A DNA stretch of 64,000 nt from CAIVAT01 sp964525995 (GCA_964525995.1 CAZGIM010000001.1:1-64000), one strand, 5' to 3'; shown: positions 1 to 8,272, counted from the stretch's first letter. Program-made: numbers and translations. The notes: a model not told the origin generated them from the letters alone.

Positions 1-1042
1 GACTTCTCGAAAATCAATCCGTATTATGTTACCCACTCAAAGTGACAAAGAACCCATTATAAAGAGGCAATTGAAATTCTTGAAAAAGCAGTTATAGAAA
101 CTCCCATTGATGCAGAGATTTATTATTATCTGGGTTGGTATAATCATTATTTAGCCTATGACAGCCGTCCTTTGAAAGGATATGATTTTACGCATTCTGA
201 GAGAATATTTTCATATTTGGATAAGGCTTTAGAATTGAATCCAAACTATGGAGATGCAAAATATTTTTATGGCGCGGAATGCAGTGGAAATGCTTTTAAT
301 GCAATGCAGAATTACGATTTAGAGAAACTGAGATATTTTTATAAGCGGGCATTCGACAAAGGCGCTTACCCTTCCTGGTTAATTGAGTTAGGAAAAAATT
401 TACTTAACTCTTGTCCTCAAAATTCAATTCTTTTTGCCGGTGGCAATGCTGACTTTGATATTTGCTCTTATCTGCAATTGCAGCAAGAATTCAGAAAAGA
501 TATAACGGTAATCCCAATTGGGAATATTGACCGACCCTGGTATGTAGAATTCTTAAAAAATGGATTAAAAGGAGGTGTAAAACCTGTTGCTCTGAGTTTA
601 ACAAAAAATCAGATTTATGATATTCACCCTTTTAAATGGGATACAACAACTATCCCGATTCCTGTACCCAAAGAAGACATTGAAAAGTATGGCCTTCCCG
701 GTGATTACAAATTGAATTGGCAAGTTAATCCCGACTTGTCATCAAACAGACAGCATTCAAAGATGCGTGGAGAAAATGCAAAAAACAGAACCTATTTAAG
801 TCCGCAACAAGCAATATTGTTACAAATAATTGAAGAAAACTATATGTTACGACCAATTTGTTTTTCAAATTTTTGCAATCCATTTTTTTATGGTGGTTTA
901 GAGAAATATTTTACTAATTGTGGTTTGATTTCAAAACTAACATCTGTTGATACAAAAGATAAAGGCATTCAAAATGACTATTCCGAAATGGAAAAGTTGC
1001 TTAGGAGTGAAAATTTCAAACATTATTCAGATATAAATGAAC
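1..1042 (+). pseudogene. TPR-like protein, 5' part, disrupted by IS200/IS605
   Basis: The frame reads as a tetratricopeptide-like protein, with helices such as 'YKEAIEILEKA' and 'YLDKALELNPNYGDAKYFYG'. It then runs into a roughly 200-residue domain that I do not recognise. An in-frame TGA at 43-45 interrupts coding-like sequence on both sides. The first usable start after it is a TTG at 172, which lies inside the TPR region, so the 5' end also looks damaged or truncated by the window edge. The natural reading frame ends at about 1042, where an IS200/IS605 element begins; the last 14 residues up to the stop at 1083 are read from the element. The likely continuation lies at 1580-1783. No function can be assigned beyond a TPR scaffold. 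Confidence 0.6.
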
Positions 1043-1044
1043 TA

Positions 1045-1064
1045 CCCCGCAGCAAGCTACGGGG
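1045..1064. repeat. IS200/IS605 right-end hairpin
   Basis: CCCCG pairs with CGGGG, and an inner AGC pairs with GCT around an AA loop, with one C/A mismatch. A subterminal hairpin of this size is what Y1 transposases recognise at the element end. Confidence 0.6.
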
Positions 1065-1524
1065 TATCTGGGAACAGAGCTAACTGTTTCCCTTTGTACA
1101 AAATTGTATAATCTTTCTCAATCCCTTGTTCACGAACGTATTTCGAAATAGTTGATTCGTTCCCAAACTTGCTGACTGTGTTGACAAAGTATCCATCTGT
1201 CCAAAATTCCCCGCCCCAGAGTTTCGTCTTAACCTCCGGATGGATTTTGAATATCTCGCGGGCTGTGATGCTTTTCAACATCTTGATGATTTGTGTTGGA
1301 CTTTTGGTCGGAACTGATTGAATCAAAAAATGAACATGATTTTTGTCTGTCCCAATTTCAAGAAAATGAACCTCGTACCGCTTTTCAATCTCCAAACAAA
1401 CATCTTTCAGTGTCATGTCTACAACCTTACTCACCACTACTCTTCGGTATTTCGCTGGACAAACATAATGGTACAACAGTACCGAAACATTGTGCGATTT
1501 ATGTATGTATTCGCTATTGCTCAT
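1057..1524 (-). CDS. tnpA: IS200/IS605 family transposase TnpA (Y1 HUH)
   Basis: This 155-residue Y1 transposase catalyses single-strand excision and insertion of the element as a circular ssDNA. The HUH metal-binding motif is seen as 'KNHVHFLIQ' (His-Val-His) near residues 62-65. The nucleophilic tyrosine is in 'STISKYVREQG' near residue 128. The length is normal for the family (about 130-155). No TnpB/IscB partner gene is present, so this is an IS200-type single-gene element. The frame is intact and no key residue is missing, so the copy could still be active. Confidence 0.9.
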   Translation of the reverse strand: MSNSEYIHKSHNVSVLLYHYVCPAKYRRVVVSKVVDMTLKDVCLEIEKRYEVHFLEIGTDKNHVHFLIQSVPTKSPTQIIKMLKSITAREIFKIHPEVKTKLWGGEFWTDGYFVNTVSKFGNESTISKYVREQGIEKDYTILYKGKQLALFPDTP

Positions 1525-1544
1525 ACATACAAAGATATTAAATA

Positions 1545-1572
1545 CGCTGCAAGCAGCGGGGAATTAACCCCG
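1545..1572. repeat. IS200/IS605 left-end hairpins
   Basis: Two adjacent stems lie upstream of tnpA. CGCTGC-AA-GCAGCG occupies 1545-1558. CGGGG-AATTAA-CCCCG occupies 1557-1572 and shares two bases with the first, so the two stems compete. They mirror the CCCCG/CGGGG hairpin at the other end. Confidence 0.55.
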
Positions 1573-1579
1573 AAAAGAG

Positions 1580-1783
1580 ATTAAAAATGACCTGCCACGA
1601 ATATCAGGATTAACATTTTCATACCACCGGACATTGTACTTGTTAGCCAAAGCGTATTCTGACAATAACGACAAAGAGAAACTGAATGGCTTAATTAATT
1701 TGTACAACAATCAATTACAGATAGGGTTTAACGAAGAGACAGAAAAATATTTCAGAGACGAACTAGAGAAACTAAAAAAATAA
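1580..1783 (+). pseudogene. TPR-like protein, 3' part after the IS insertion
   Basis: An open frame without its own start begins at the element boundary ('IKNDLPRISG...') and ends with TAA at 1781-1783. It encodes about 67 residues rich in charged helical sequence ('LLAKAYSDNNDKEKLNGL'), compatible with the C-terminus of the TPR-like protein at 1-1042. It lies in a different frame from the 5' part, as expected when an insertion ignores frame. Beyond it, 1784-2027 holds no gene that I can see. Confidence 0.5.
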
Positions 1784-1877
1784 TAGCAGGGAACACTCGG
1801 TATAAAAAAATTGCCGGGTCAATACTGATATTAATTGGTTGTCAATTGGACAAAAAAATTCCGGTGATGGTAAATAA

Positions 1878-1918
1878 GGCTTCGTGCGGTGCAAGCACGG
1901 CATGAAGCCGTGTTGCAC
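1878..1918. repeat. Strong inverted repeat with two alternative folds
   Basis: GTGCAA-(G)-CACGGC at 1889-1901 pairs with GCCGTG-TTGCAC at 1907-1918 around an ATGAA loop, giving a 12-bp stem with one bulged G. An alternative fold pairs GGCTTC (1878-1883) with GAAGCC (1904-1909) and GTGC (1884-1887) with GCAC (1895-1898). The two folds exclude each other. No T-run follows, so it is not an obvious intrinsic terminator. It could be a REP-like or mobile-element remnant. Confidence 0.6.
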
Positions 1919-2027
1919 GAATTCCTTGGTGAAAACTAAAAATGGAATTATAGGGATTAGATCAGAAGGAGAAAAGTTGAACTTGAAAATAGAATTCGCT
2001 TTCTTAGAAATATTGATTTTACACCCA

Positions 2028-2270
2028 CTAGGCCACGAGACTATCCTTTATTTTATATAAAAGTCCGTTAATGGAAAGGTCTTCATCAATACCTGGCCAA
2101 TGAATCCCATAACCGGAAGGTGAAATCTCGAAATTATTTCTTTCCCGTTCTTCAGCTTTAGCTAATTTGTCTGAGATCTCAGTGATTTTGAAATAATACT
2201 TCTTATCATTGAGAACCAGAACAAGGTTGTCCTGATCAAAATAAATTTTGGATATTCTATATGGCTCCAT
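2028..2270 (-). CDS. DUF2442 domain-containing protein
   Basis: This 80-residue protein carries the DUF2442 signature 'IHWPGIDEDLSINGLL' near its C-terminus. DUF2442 proteins are small and often sit next to DUF4160 proteins. Some annotations treat the pair as toxin-antitoxin-like, but biochemical proof is thin. The gene starts 4 bp after the DUF4160 gene, so the two are almost certainly co-transcribed. It interrupts the neighbourhood of the pilus-like operon and may have arrived with its partner. The family call is firm; the role is unknown. Confidence 0.8.
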   Translation of the reverse strand: MEPYRISKIYFDQDNLVLVLNDKKYYFKITEISDKLAKAEERERNNFEISPSGYGIHWPGIDEDLSINGLLYKIKDSLVA

Positions 2271-2274
2271 ATCT

Positions 2275-2526
2275 TTAAAGTATTGAAAAATGTTTATTCC
2301 ATTCCGATACTATATATTCAAAATGTTCATAAATGATTTTTTTGATTTCTCTTTTTGCCTGAGGTGTGAAGTTGAAGGAAAAAGCCTCTTTGATCTCATA
2401 ATTCTCTATATCAATCCAGAACTTGATTTCCATTTCAGCTTTTTCTGCGTGAATATGAATAGGTTCGTGGCTTTCATTTGAATAGAAAAACAACCTCCAG
2501 CCTGCTATAACGAGTATTGTAGGCAT
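2275..2526 (-). CDS. DUF4160 domain-containing protein
   Basis: This 83-residue protein has the characteristic DUF4160 start 'MPTILVIAGWRLFFYSNE' and the downstream 'PIHIHAEK' motif with paired histidines. It is the upstream gene of a two-gene unit with DUF2442 (4 bp spacing). The pair has the size and layout of a toxin-antitoxin module, and many genomes carry it on mobile or accessory DNA. Which member, if either, would be toxic cannot be read from the sequence. Confidence 0.82.
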   Translation of the reverse strand: MPTILVIAGWRLFFYSNESHEPIHIHAEKAEMEIKFWIDIENYEIKEAFSFNFTPQAKREIKKIIYEHFEYIVSEWNKHFSIL

Positions 2527-2554
2527 TTTTTATTTCAAAGGTACGAAGGAAATC

Positions 2555-2851
2555 TTAATCTGTCAAGTTTGGTTGTCGGTAATTTCCATCCGCAACCTTA
2601 ATCAAAACCTTGCAAATTATAATGAAAAAATCGAGAAGCAAATTAATAGCTGCATTTTCAATGAGAGGTATGAAATCAATATAAAAATAGGATCGTAAAA
2701 TGATGATAAAAAACATCAGTCCGAGAAGTAAAATTGATACTTCTCTATCTTTGAAATCCTGGAACACAATACACCCCAAGATTACAAGTGGAGAAAGATA
2801 AGATGTATTCTTAATTAAATAGACGAGCAGTAAATCAACTTTCTCAACCGA
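2555..2851 (-). pseudogene. Prepilin peptidase-like remnant
   Basis: Downstream of gspF, in the same frame after its stop, lies about 100 residues of hydrophobic open frame with 'VFQDFKDREVS', the D-x-K-x-R motif seen near the first catalytic Asp of type IV prepilin peptidases (A24). The frame has no ATG; the only alternative start is a TTG at 2779. It stops at 2555, well short of the usual 150-250 residues, and the second catalytic Asp region is missing. I read it as the 5' remnant of the peptidase gene that would have processed the pseudopilins upstream, truncated near the DUF4160/DUF2442 pair. Confidence 0.45.
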
Positions 2852-4003
2852 TTAGAATCCAATTGAGGTGCTCAGCTTAAACATGGGTAAATACATCGAA
2901 ACCAGGATTAATCCGACAAAAACACTTATAAAAATTATTAATACAGGTTCCAATAAGTTACCAAGAATGGTTGTTCTTTGTTCCACTTCAGCATTATACT
3001 GGTCTTTCAGAGATCTAAAAATAACATCGAGCTGATTGGTCTCTTCAGCTACTTTTATCATCGAAATCATGCGTTTGTCAAATATTCTGAACTTACTAAT
3101 ACTTCTGTGAAATGGCTGGCCGTGTAGTATGTCATTCTGAACTTTTCCCAGTGCGCTTTTCAGGGGAAAAAAATTCACCATTTCTTTTACAAGTTCAATA
3201 GCTTCGACAAGGGGAGTTCTGGATTGTAGCAACAGGTACATGCATAATGAAAATCTTGATAAATGAATTTTTCGGATTAACGAACCCACCAATGGAGTAT
3301 GCATTAAACTCAGGGACCATCTTTTTTGGAACCATTCTGTTTTTTTTAATATCTGCATGAGAATGATCAATAGAGAAATCGTGCATAAACAACCTGTTGC
3401 ATACGAACTTACCACATGAGACATTGTAATGATGGCTTTGGTTAGTGGGGGGAGGTCTTTCCCAAAACGGGTGAAGACATCTTCAAACATGGGAACTATA
3501 AATGTAAGCATGAAAATAATTACAACAACCGCTGTTACCATTACCATTACCGGATATGAAAGGCTTGAAATAAGCTTGCGTTTTAGCCTTATTTTTTCTT
3601 CATAAAATCTTGCCAGTTCAGATAATATCACTTCCAACTGTCCCGCTTCCTCCCCTATTCTTATAATATGATATTCATAATTTGAGAAACGGCCTGTTGT
3701 ATTCAACGCTTCCGAAAAACATTTTCCTTTTATTACCAGATCCCTGATTGTTGTTACCAATTCTTTTTCTTTACTCCTCCGGAAATTTTCAGCCAGTAAT
3801 TCTAGTGCAGTACCTATATCAATCCTTGCTGAGATTAAGGATGAAAGATCGTTGAAAAACTGTTGCTTTTTCTGATTGCTGATCGGTCTATTGAATAATG
3901 AAATCTCACTTGTAAGCAAACCAGCAAAACTGGAAAATTTAGGTGATACCCCACTTTCGGCCTTTCTCCTCAATGAATCGTATTTTGTAAGATCAATAGG
4001 CAT
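2852..4003 (-). CDS. gspF: Type II secretion / type IV pilus inner-membrane platform protein GspF/PilC
   Basis: This 383-residue protein has two T2SSF domains: residues about 45-165, ending in the first TM segment ('VMVMVTAVVVIIFMLTFIV'), and about 240-365, ending in the C-terminal TM segment. A further TM segment lies near residues 205-220. 'IRIGEEAGQLEVILSELARFYEE' and 'IKVAEETNQLDVIFRSL' are the typical paired family motifs. GspF/PilC couples the cytoplasmic ATPase to pseudopilus assembly. The gene is intact and overlaps the upstream pseudopilin gene by 1 bp. No ATPase or secretin gene is in the window, so it probably has no working partners here. Confidence 0.88.
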   Translation of the reverse strand: MPIDLTKYDSLRRKAESGVSPKFSSFAGLLTSEISLFNRPISNQKKQQFFNDLSSLISARIDIGTALELLAENFRRSKEKELVTTIRDLVIKGKCFSEALNTTGRFSNYEYHIIRIGEEAGQLEVILSELARFYEEKIRLKRKLISSLSYPVMVMVTAVVVIIFMLTFIVPMFEDVFTRFGKDLPPLTKAIITMSHVVSSYATGCLCTISLLIILMQILKKTEWFQKRWSLSLMHTPLVGSLIRKIHLSRFSLCMYLLLQSRTPLVEAIELVKEMVNFFPLKSALGKVQNDILHGQPFHRSISKFRIFDKRMISMIKVAEETNQLDVIFRSLKDQYNAEVEQRTTILGNLLEPVLIIFISVFVGLILVSMYLPMFKLSTSIGF

Positions 4004-4521
4004 TATTTCAGAGGTTTTGTTAATTCCTGGTTAATCCGGTTGAAAAGAACGCCAGGGGTATAATATTTTGAAATAGCAAGCTCCATACTCTTTTTTTCTC
4101 TTCCTACTTTAATAGAAACCCAGTCAACATACCCTTTTTGAACCTGCTTCCCATTAAAACTAAATGAGACTGATAGCAACGGAATGAAAAAAGTGTCAAT
4201 CCTACAACTTTGATAACGGATTATCCTTGATGTGTGTAATTCGTATTTAATGGTATCTTCCGAGGGCATAACACAGAATATTACACTGTCGAAAAGATCG
4301 GCCTCCATGTAATCTGAAATAGAGGATTCAGCTGTCAAACTTGAATAAAGGCTTGAAATCATTACATTTTCGAGAATGGTTGTTTTATTCTTTTGAATAA
4401 TGGATAAGTAAATGATCATTGAATAATAAACCATGCCTATGAAAAAGGTCGAAAGCAGTAGAACCACGATTACTTCCAGAAGCGTGAAAGATTGTATTTT
4501 ATGGATTAAGTTCCTCTTCAT
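4003..4521 (-). CDS. Pseudopilin with type IV prepilin N-terminus (GspJ/PilW-like)
   Basis: This 172-residue protein begins with a short basic leader followed by 'SFTLLEVIVVLLLSTFFIG'. That is the class III prepilin signal, with a glutamate at +5 of the mature protein and a 20-residue hydrophobic helix. The residue before the cleavage site is Ser rather than the usual Gly. The rest is a small globular domain with no closer match that I can name; length and position suggest a minor pseudopilin such as GspJ/PilW. The gene overlaps the neighbouring pseudopilin gene (4499-4870) by 23 bp and gspF by 1 bp, so the three were translated together. Confidence 0.75.
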   Translation of the reverse strand: MKRNLIHKIQSFTLLEVIVVLLLSTFFIGMVYYSMIIYLSIIQKNKTTILENVMISSLYSSLTAESSISDYMEADLFDSVIFCVMPSEDTIKYELHTSRIIRYQSCRIDTFFIPLLSVSFSFNGKQVQKGYVDWVSIKVGREKKSMELAISKYYTPGVLFNRINQELTKPLK

Positions 4522-4870
4522 AATCTCGTAGAATAATTCGGCGAATTGATGTCAGAAAACGGCCTTTATCATCTTTCACAGTGTATTCAACAACCAATAA
4601 CCTGGAAGAATGAATTGATGGTGAAAGCTTCTTTTCAATTAACAAATCATTGATATAAATAGACCCGTTGATATAATCTAATGTATCAGGTTTCAGTGCT
4701 GCAATTCTTGAGACAACCACATCAGCCTGTAATTTTTTCTGACGGTTACCTGATTTCGTGGCTCTTGCCAGTGTCAGGCTCCCGATCGAAAGACACACAG
4801 TAAAAACACTTAATGCAATCAGTACTTCAATCAGTGTGGCTCCATTTAACTTTTTTCTCAATACAACCAT
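4499..4870 (-). CDS. Minor pseudopilin (GspI/PilV-like)
   Basis: This 123-residue protein has a textbook prepilin signal: 'KKLNGATLIEVLIALSVF', with Gly before the cleavage site and Glu at +5, followed by a hydrophobic helix. The small C-terminal domain and short length fit GspI/PilV-type minor pseudopilins, which cap or prime the pseudopilus. It overlaps the downstream pseudopilin by 23 bp and the upstream interrupted gene by 13 bp. The frame is intact, though the peptidase gene that should process it is truncated. Confidence 0.75.
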   Translation of the reverse strand: MVVLRKKLNGATLIEVLIALSVFTVCLSIGSLTLARATKSGNRQKKLQADVVVSRIAALKPDTLDYINGSIYINDLLIEKKLSPSIHSSRLLVVEYTVKDDKGRFLTSIRRIILRDYEEELNP

Positions 4871-5848
4871 TCTAAAATATTAAGAAAATTGTTATTTTTT
4901 CTGAAATCAAACCCGGAATAATATTCTCGCTGCATATCATGATCGATGACTGCATCGACCAGGTAATTATCGTATAATCCTGAATGAGTGCGATAAGATA
5001 ATCCTGTTATCGCAACGTTTCCGTGAATATTCCCCATAATGCACGCGTTACGATTGGAATACAACGAACCGGTTAGTGTACTCTCTTTTGAAAACAGCAT
5101 TAGGGGAGTGTACTTCTTCATTGGCATTCTCGTGTAACCGAGCACAGTACCAAAAATGCAGCAATGATCGGCTATCAATAAAAAGGGATCAGGGCTATTG
5201 CTCTGATTGATGAGGGCCAAAACAGATGGGAATGGGAAAGTACATGTTTGGCCGCACACCAAGGAATCAGTAGCAATGAACTGCCCTGTCCCTTTAAAGC
5301 CGGATTCAATACAGATGTATTTTGCCATGATGATTGCATCATAGATATGAGCATTGTTCATGATGGCAACCATAGTGTCGCATTGTATGATTACCCTTCC
5401 CTGAATGTAACAGTTGGATAGGGTAAGAGGTCCTGAAGCATGCAGAAAAACAGCTTCATCAAGGAATGAGCAAACCAATGTATCGTTGATTACTTCATCA
5501 TTATAGATAACATATTTCACATCCTCCCCTGCAGAACTCAATAAAGATTTTGAATCCATGTTGACAATAAGTTCCTTTATCTCAGGCATTTTCTTGTTGA
5601 CAGATATGACATTTCCAATGCTCAGACGTTCCCGTGTATAGAATTTCCCGTCAATTTGAGCCGATTTTAGTCCTGCTTCGGGGATCAGGATATTGCCTCT
5701 GATGAAAGTGTTCCCGCTAATACAAAGTGGTTTATAACAGTCGTAGAGTTCGAGGGCTGGACTGTTTTCTGAGTACTTAAAATCACCGCATAAACATACC
5801 CTATCTATGCAGTACCCTGCAGTAGTTCCCGAAACATAGATATTAATA
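4858..5848 (-). pseudogene. PilX-like / beta-helical protein, C-terminal part split off by IS630
   Basis: The reading frame is open from the IS630 boundary (5848) to the stop at 4858, about 330 residues. An internal ATG at 5589 would give a 243-residue product but is probably not the native start. The sequence has short repeating turns ('PLTLSNCYIQGRVIIQCDTM', 'GNIHGNVAITGLSYR') like bactofilin or other right-handed beta-helix proteins. Joined with the N-terminal part at 6951-7306 it restores one frame, giving 'GFYSLIN' followed by 'IYVSGTTAGYC'. The intact protein would be about 450 residues. Its place between pseudopilin and GspC-like genes suggests a PilX/GspK-position component of the pilus-like machine. 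Confidence 0.6.
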
Positions 5849-6950
5849 AGTGCATAAATTAGTTAGTGTAATAAAAATATTATGATTATCTTTGGGCATG
5901 GAAAAGAAAGACTTAAGAAAACTGAGTATTCCTGCCCAGGAAGCCATCCGTGTCAAAGTGCTGGAAGCACTCGACAAGGGAATGAGAAAAAAGGATGCCA
6001 TGAGCATCTTCGGTGTATCAGATGCAGTCATATATAAATGGCTTGAAGTTCGTGGTACCCGAAAGAAAAACTGGTTTAAGCAGCAGAAGCGTGGTAGACC
6101 TTCGCAAATCAGCTTGACCAAGGAACAAGAGAAACAGACCAAGAAGATGATCATCGATAAATGTCCTGACCAATTGAAACTCCCCTTTGCCCTGTGGACA
6201 AGAACTGCGGTTGGAGATCTTCTGCGTGACCAGTTCGGTGTCGATGTCAGTGTTTGGACGATAGGCCGTTACCTTCACGCCTGGGGCTTTACACCTCAGA
6301 AGCCGATTTACAAAGCTTACGAGCAGAAGAGTCCTGAGGTTAAAAAGTGGCTGAAGAAAGATTATCCGGCTATAAAAGAAAGAGCTGCGGAAGAAACGGC
6401 TGAAATTCATTGGGGTGATGAAATGGGAATGAGGAGTGATCATCAGGCTGGAACCACCTGGTCTCCCAAAGGAGAAACTCCTGTTGTTATCAAAACTGGT
6501 AAAAGGTTTCGGCTGAACATGATCTCTTCGCTTACCAACCAGGGAAAACTTCAATTTATGCTCTTTAGAGAAGGATTTACGGCATCTGTCTTCATTGATT
6601 TTATGTCCAGATTGATCCGGTACAATCGTCGCAAAGTATTCCTTATTGTTGACGGGCACCCTACTCACAAAGCTAAGGTGGTAAAAGAATGGATTGATGA
6701 ACACTCTGATCGGATTGAACTGTTTCTGCTTCCTGGATATAGCCCTGAATTGAACCCTGATGAACTGGTCAATCAGGATGTAAAAACCAATGCCGTTGGC
6801 AAACACAGGCCGTTGAATGTTGATCAACTTGAAGACACGGTTGAAGATTACCTTTTGAAAAGAAAAAATGATCCGGAACAAGTGAAGAAATATTTTCATG
6901 GAAAACATGTTCAGTATGCAGCGTAAACTAACTATTAATTGCACTCATTA
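5849..6950 (+). mobile_element. IS630-family insertion sequence
   Basis: This element of about 1.1 kb has imperfect terminal inverted repeats: AGTGCATAAATTAGTTAGT at the left, and at the right, read inward on the other strand, GAGTGCAATTAATAGTTAGT. Both flanks carry TTAATA (5843-5848 and 6948-6953), consistent with TA-targeted insertion typical of the IS630/Tc1 group. Removing the element restores an open host frame. Confidence 0.8.
5898..6926 (+). CDS. IS630 family transposase
   Basis: This protein of about 342 residues has an N-terminal helix-turn-helix region (residues about 15-55, 'GMRKKDAMSIFGVSDAVIYKWL') and a C-terminal DDE integrase-like domain. The DDE residues lie in 'HWGDEMG', 'LIVDGHPTH' and 'GYSPELNPDE'. 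It catalyses cut-and-paste transposition into TA dinucleotides. I chose the ATG at 5898; an in-frame TTG at 5892 would add two residues. The frame is undamaged, so the copy may be active. It is inserted antisense to the pilus-like operon. Confidence 0.92.
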   Translation: MEKKDLRKLSIPAQEAIRVKVLEALDKGMRKKDAMSIFGVSDAVIYKWLEVRGTRKKNWFKQQKRGRPSQISLTKEQEKQTKKMIIDKCPDQLKLPFALWTRTAVGDLLRDQFGVDVSVWTIGRYLHAWGFTPQKPIYKAYEQKSPEVKKWLKKDYPAIKERAAEETAEIHWGDEMGMRSDHQAGTTWSPKGETPVVIKTGKRFRLNMISSLTNQGKLQFMLFREGFTASVFIDFMSRLIRYNRRKVFLIVDGHPTHKAKVVKEWIDEHSDRIELFLLPGYSPELNPDELVNQDVKTNAVGKHRPLNVDQLEDTVEDYLLKRKNDPEQVKKYFHGKHVQYAA

Positions 6951-7306
6951 ATAAGACTATAAAAACCCCATTGGGACCTTCTCACCGTTACACTGTCGCC
7001 TTGTTGACCAAATAGAGAAATTGTCAGTGGTCTATTATTTTCCTTCATAAATTCAGGATCGAGCATGAGTGTTACAGCTGATTCGAGATTCCTGATCAAT
7101 GTTTCTCTGCCACGATCGGCTATATAATCTTTACTTATAAATAACGTATAAGACAACAAAGAAGAGAGCATGACAATTAAAATAGTTAAAAGGATCATTG
7201 TATATAAGAGCACAAAAGCTCTTTTAGTCCTGTTGCCTCTTTCTTTTACCTTTCGAAGAATCCAGTCGGTTAATCCTCGTTCCTTTTTCATCAAATTCCT
7301 TGACAT
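6951..7306 (-). pseudogene. PilX-like / beta-helical protein, N-terminal part split off by IS630
   Basis: The ATG at 7306 (or 7291) opens a frame with a basic stretch followed by a hydrophobic segment, 'FVLLYTMILLTILIVMLSSL', then 'RGRETLIRNLESAVTLML'. This resembles PilX/GspK N-termini rather than a cleavable prepilin signal. Native sequence ends near 6951 and the frame now stops inside the IS630 element at 6935. The downstream half is at 4858-5848. The start overlaps the upstream lipoprotein gene by about 80 bp, which is unusually long and may mean the true start is later and non-ATG. Confidence 0.6.
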
Positions 7307-7778
7307 TTATATTCTCTAAATCGTTTTTGAAATGAAGTTGTTTTCTCAGTATTCCAGCGGTATCATACATCATGCAAGGTCCGTTACGCCTCCCGTCTTT
7401 GTACACACATACCATTTGATACATTCCGTTCGGATACCAAGTTGTCCAACGCCCCTGTTTTAATCCTTTTTCAAACACACCCTTTTCGATCATCCGCCCT
7501 TTTAGGTCAAGAACATGGAACTGTCCATCAAGCAGCCTGCCGAAATAATCACCTCTTGTTTTGAAAATCTGGTTTGAATTAAACCAATAATAATCACATG
7601 ATTTTTCAGGTACAATCTTTTTTTCTGAGTAAAAAAGTGTAAAAAATACAGTGTTACCTTCTGAATGGATCATCATGACCCTTGATGGTGCATACCTAAC
7701 TTCCTTTACATTAGGAAGACATGAAAAAAATTCTGTAAATAACAATACCAGCAACAGATTAAAAAATATTTGTTTCAT
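7224..7778 (-). CDS. YwqK/MORN-like lipoprotein
   Basis: This 184-residue protein has a lipoprotein signal peptide ending at 'FFSC' (Cys about 20). The C-terminal half contains MORN/YwqK-type beta-hairpin repeats: 'GVFEKGLKQGRWTTWYPNG' and 'YKDGRRNGPCMMYDTAG'. Such repeats are common in Bacteroidota surface proteins, but their role is usually unknown. The gene sits inside the type II secretion/pilus-like operon, starts 2 bp after the GspC/PilP-like gene, and overlaps the following split gene. It may be an accessory lipoprotein of that machine. Confidence 0.6.
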   Translation of the reverse strand: MKQIFFNLLLVLLFTEFFSCLPNVKEVRYAPSRVMMIHSEGNTVFFTLFYSEKKIVPEKSCDYYWFNSNQIFKTRGDYFGRLLDGQFHVLDLKGRMIEKGVFEKGLKQGRWTTWYPNGMYQMVCVYKDGRRNGPCMMYDTAGILRKQLHFKNDLENINVKEFDEKGTRINRLDSSKGKRKRQQD

Positions 7779-7780
7779 AT

Positions 7781-8251
7781 CTACTTACATGTTCCTATAT
7801 TCATTGTAAACTGTTTCTGTTCCCCTTCAAATGAAAGGATCACCGAATGGGATCTTATTCGTACCAGTTTCACATTTTGAATTTTCTCTCCGACTTTTAT
7901 TATGGCATCCTGTTTATCGATCCTAAGACTTACCAGGGCACCCACTTCTGTTTTTCCTTTGCTGATAATCCCGTAAATCTGCACTTGTGGCCATTTACAA
8001 TTTCTTCTTTGGGTAATGGACTGCTTAGAAAAGGAGTTCGGTCTTGATAGATGTCCAAAAGGATCAGGGTAATTCAACAGTAGTGTGAAGGTGTCATTTA
8101 CGGTTATTAAAGATCCTTGTTTTTGTTTTTTTACCAAAAATTTCTGGTCACCACGGTGAACATTTAAATACGAAATTGCCCTGTAAGCAATTGACCCCCA
8201 AATTAGCAGAACAGCCGGGACCAGAATATATAGCAGCTTCTTATTCTTCAT
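7781..8251 (-). CDS. GspC/PilP-like inner-membrane protein
   Basis: This 156-residue protein has one N-terminal TM helix (residues about 7-25), a linker with 'LNYPDPFGHLSRP', and a small beta-rich domain ('WPQVQIYGIISK...ALVSLRIDKQDAIIKVGEKI...VKLVRIRSHSVILSFEG'). This is the layout of the homology region of GspC/PilP proteins, which link the inner-membrane platform to the secretin. The 'P-D-P-F' motif is typical of PilP. It lies between a lipoprotein gene and the rest of the operon. The family call rests on topology and motif, not strong identity. Confidence 0.55.
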   Translation of the reverse strand: MKNKKLLYILVPAVLLIWGSIAYRAISYLNVHRGDQKFLVKKQKQGSLITVNDTFTLLLNYPDPFGHLSRPNSFSKQSITQRRNCKWPQVQIYGIISKGKTEVGALVSLRIDKQDAIIKVGEKIQNVKLVRIRSHSVILSFEGEQKQFTMNIGTCK

Positions 8252-8272
8252 AATCGGATAGTCATTTGACTC

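Larger units (their letters stand above)
1043..1579 (-). mobile_element. IS200/IS605-family insertion sequence
   Basis: This compact element of about 540 bp carries a single Y1 transposase gene and, as is usual for the family, no terminal inverted repeats. It has a hairpin near each end instead: 1045-1064 (right end) and 1545-1572 (left end). The interrupted host gene resumes in another frame immediately after it. The exact ends are inferred from where host-like coding stops and restarts, so they may be off by several bases. Confidence 0.7.

Noticed and set aside
6018..6944. Long open frame (308 codons) antisense to the IS630 transposase
   Set aside because: It lies wholly on the transposase gene, has no recognisable domain, and its residue composition is that of a reverse-complement shadow.
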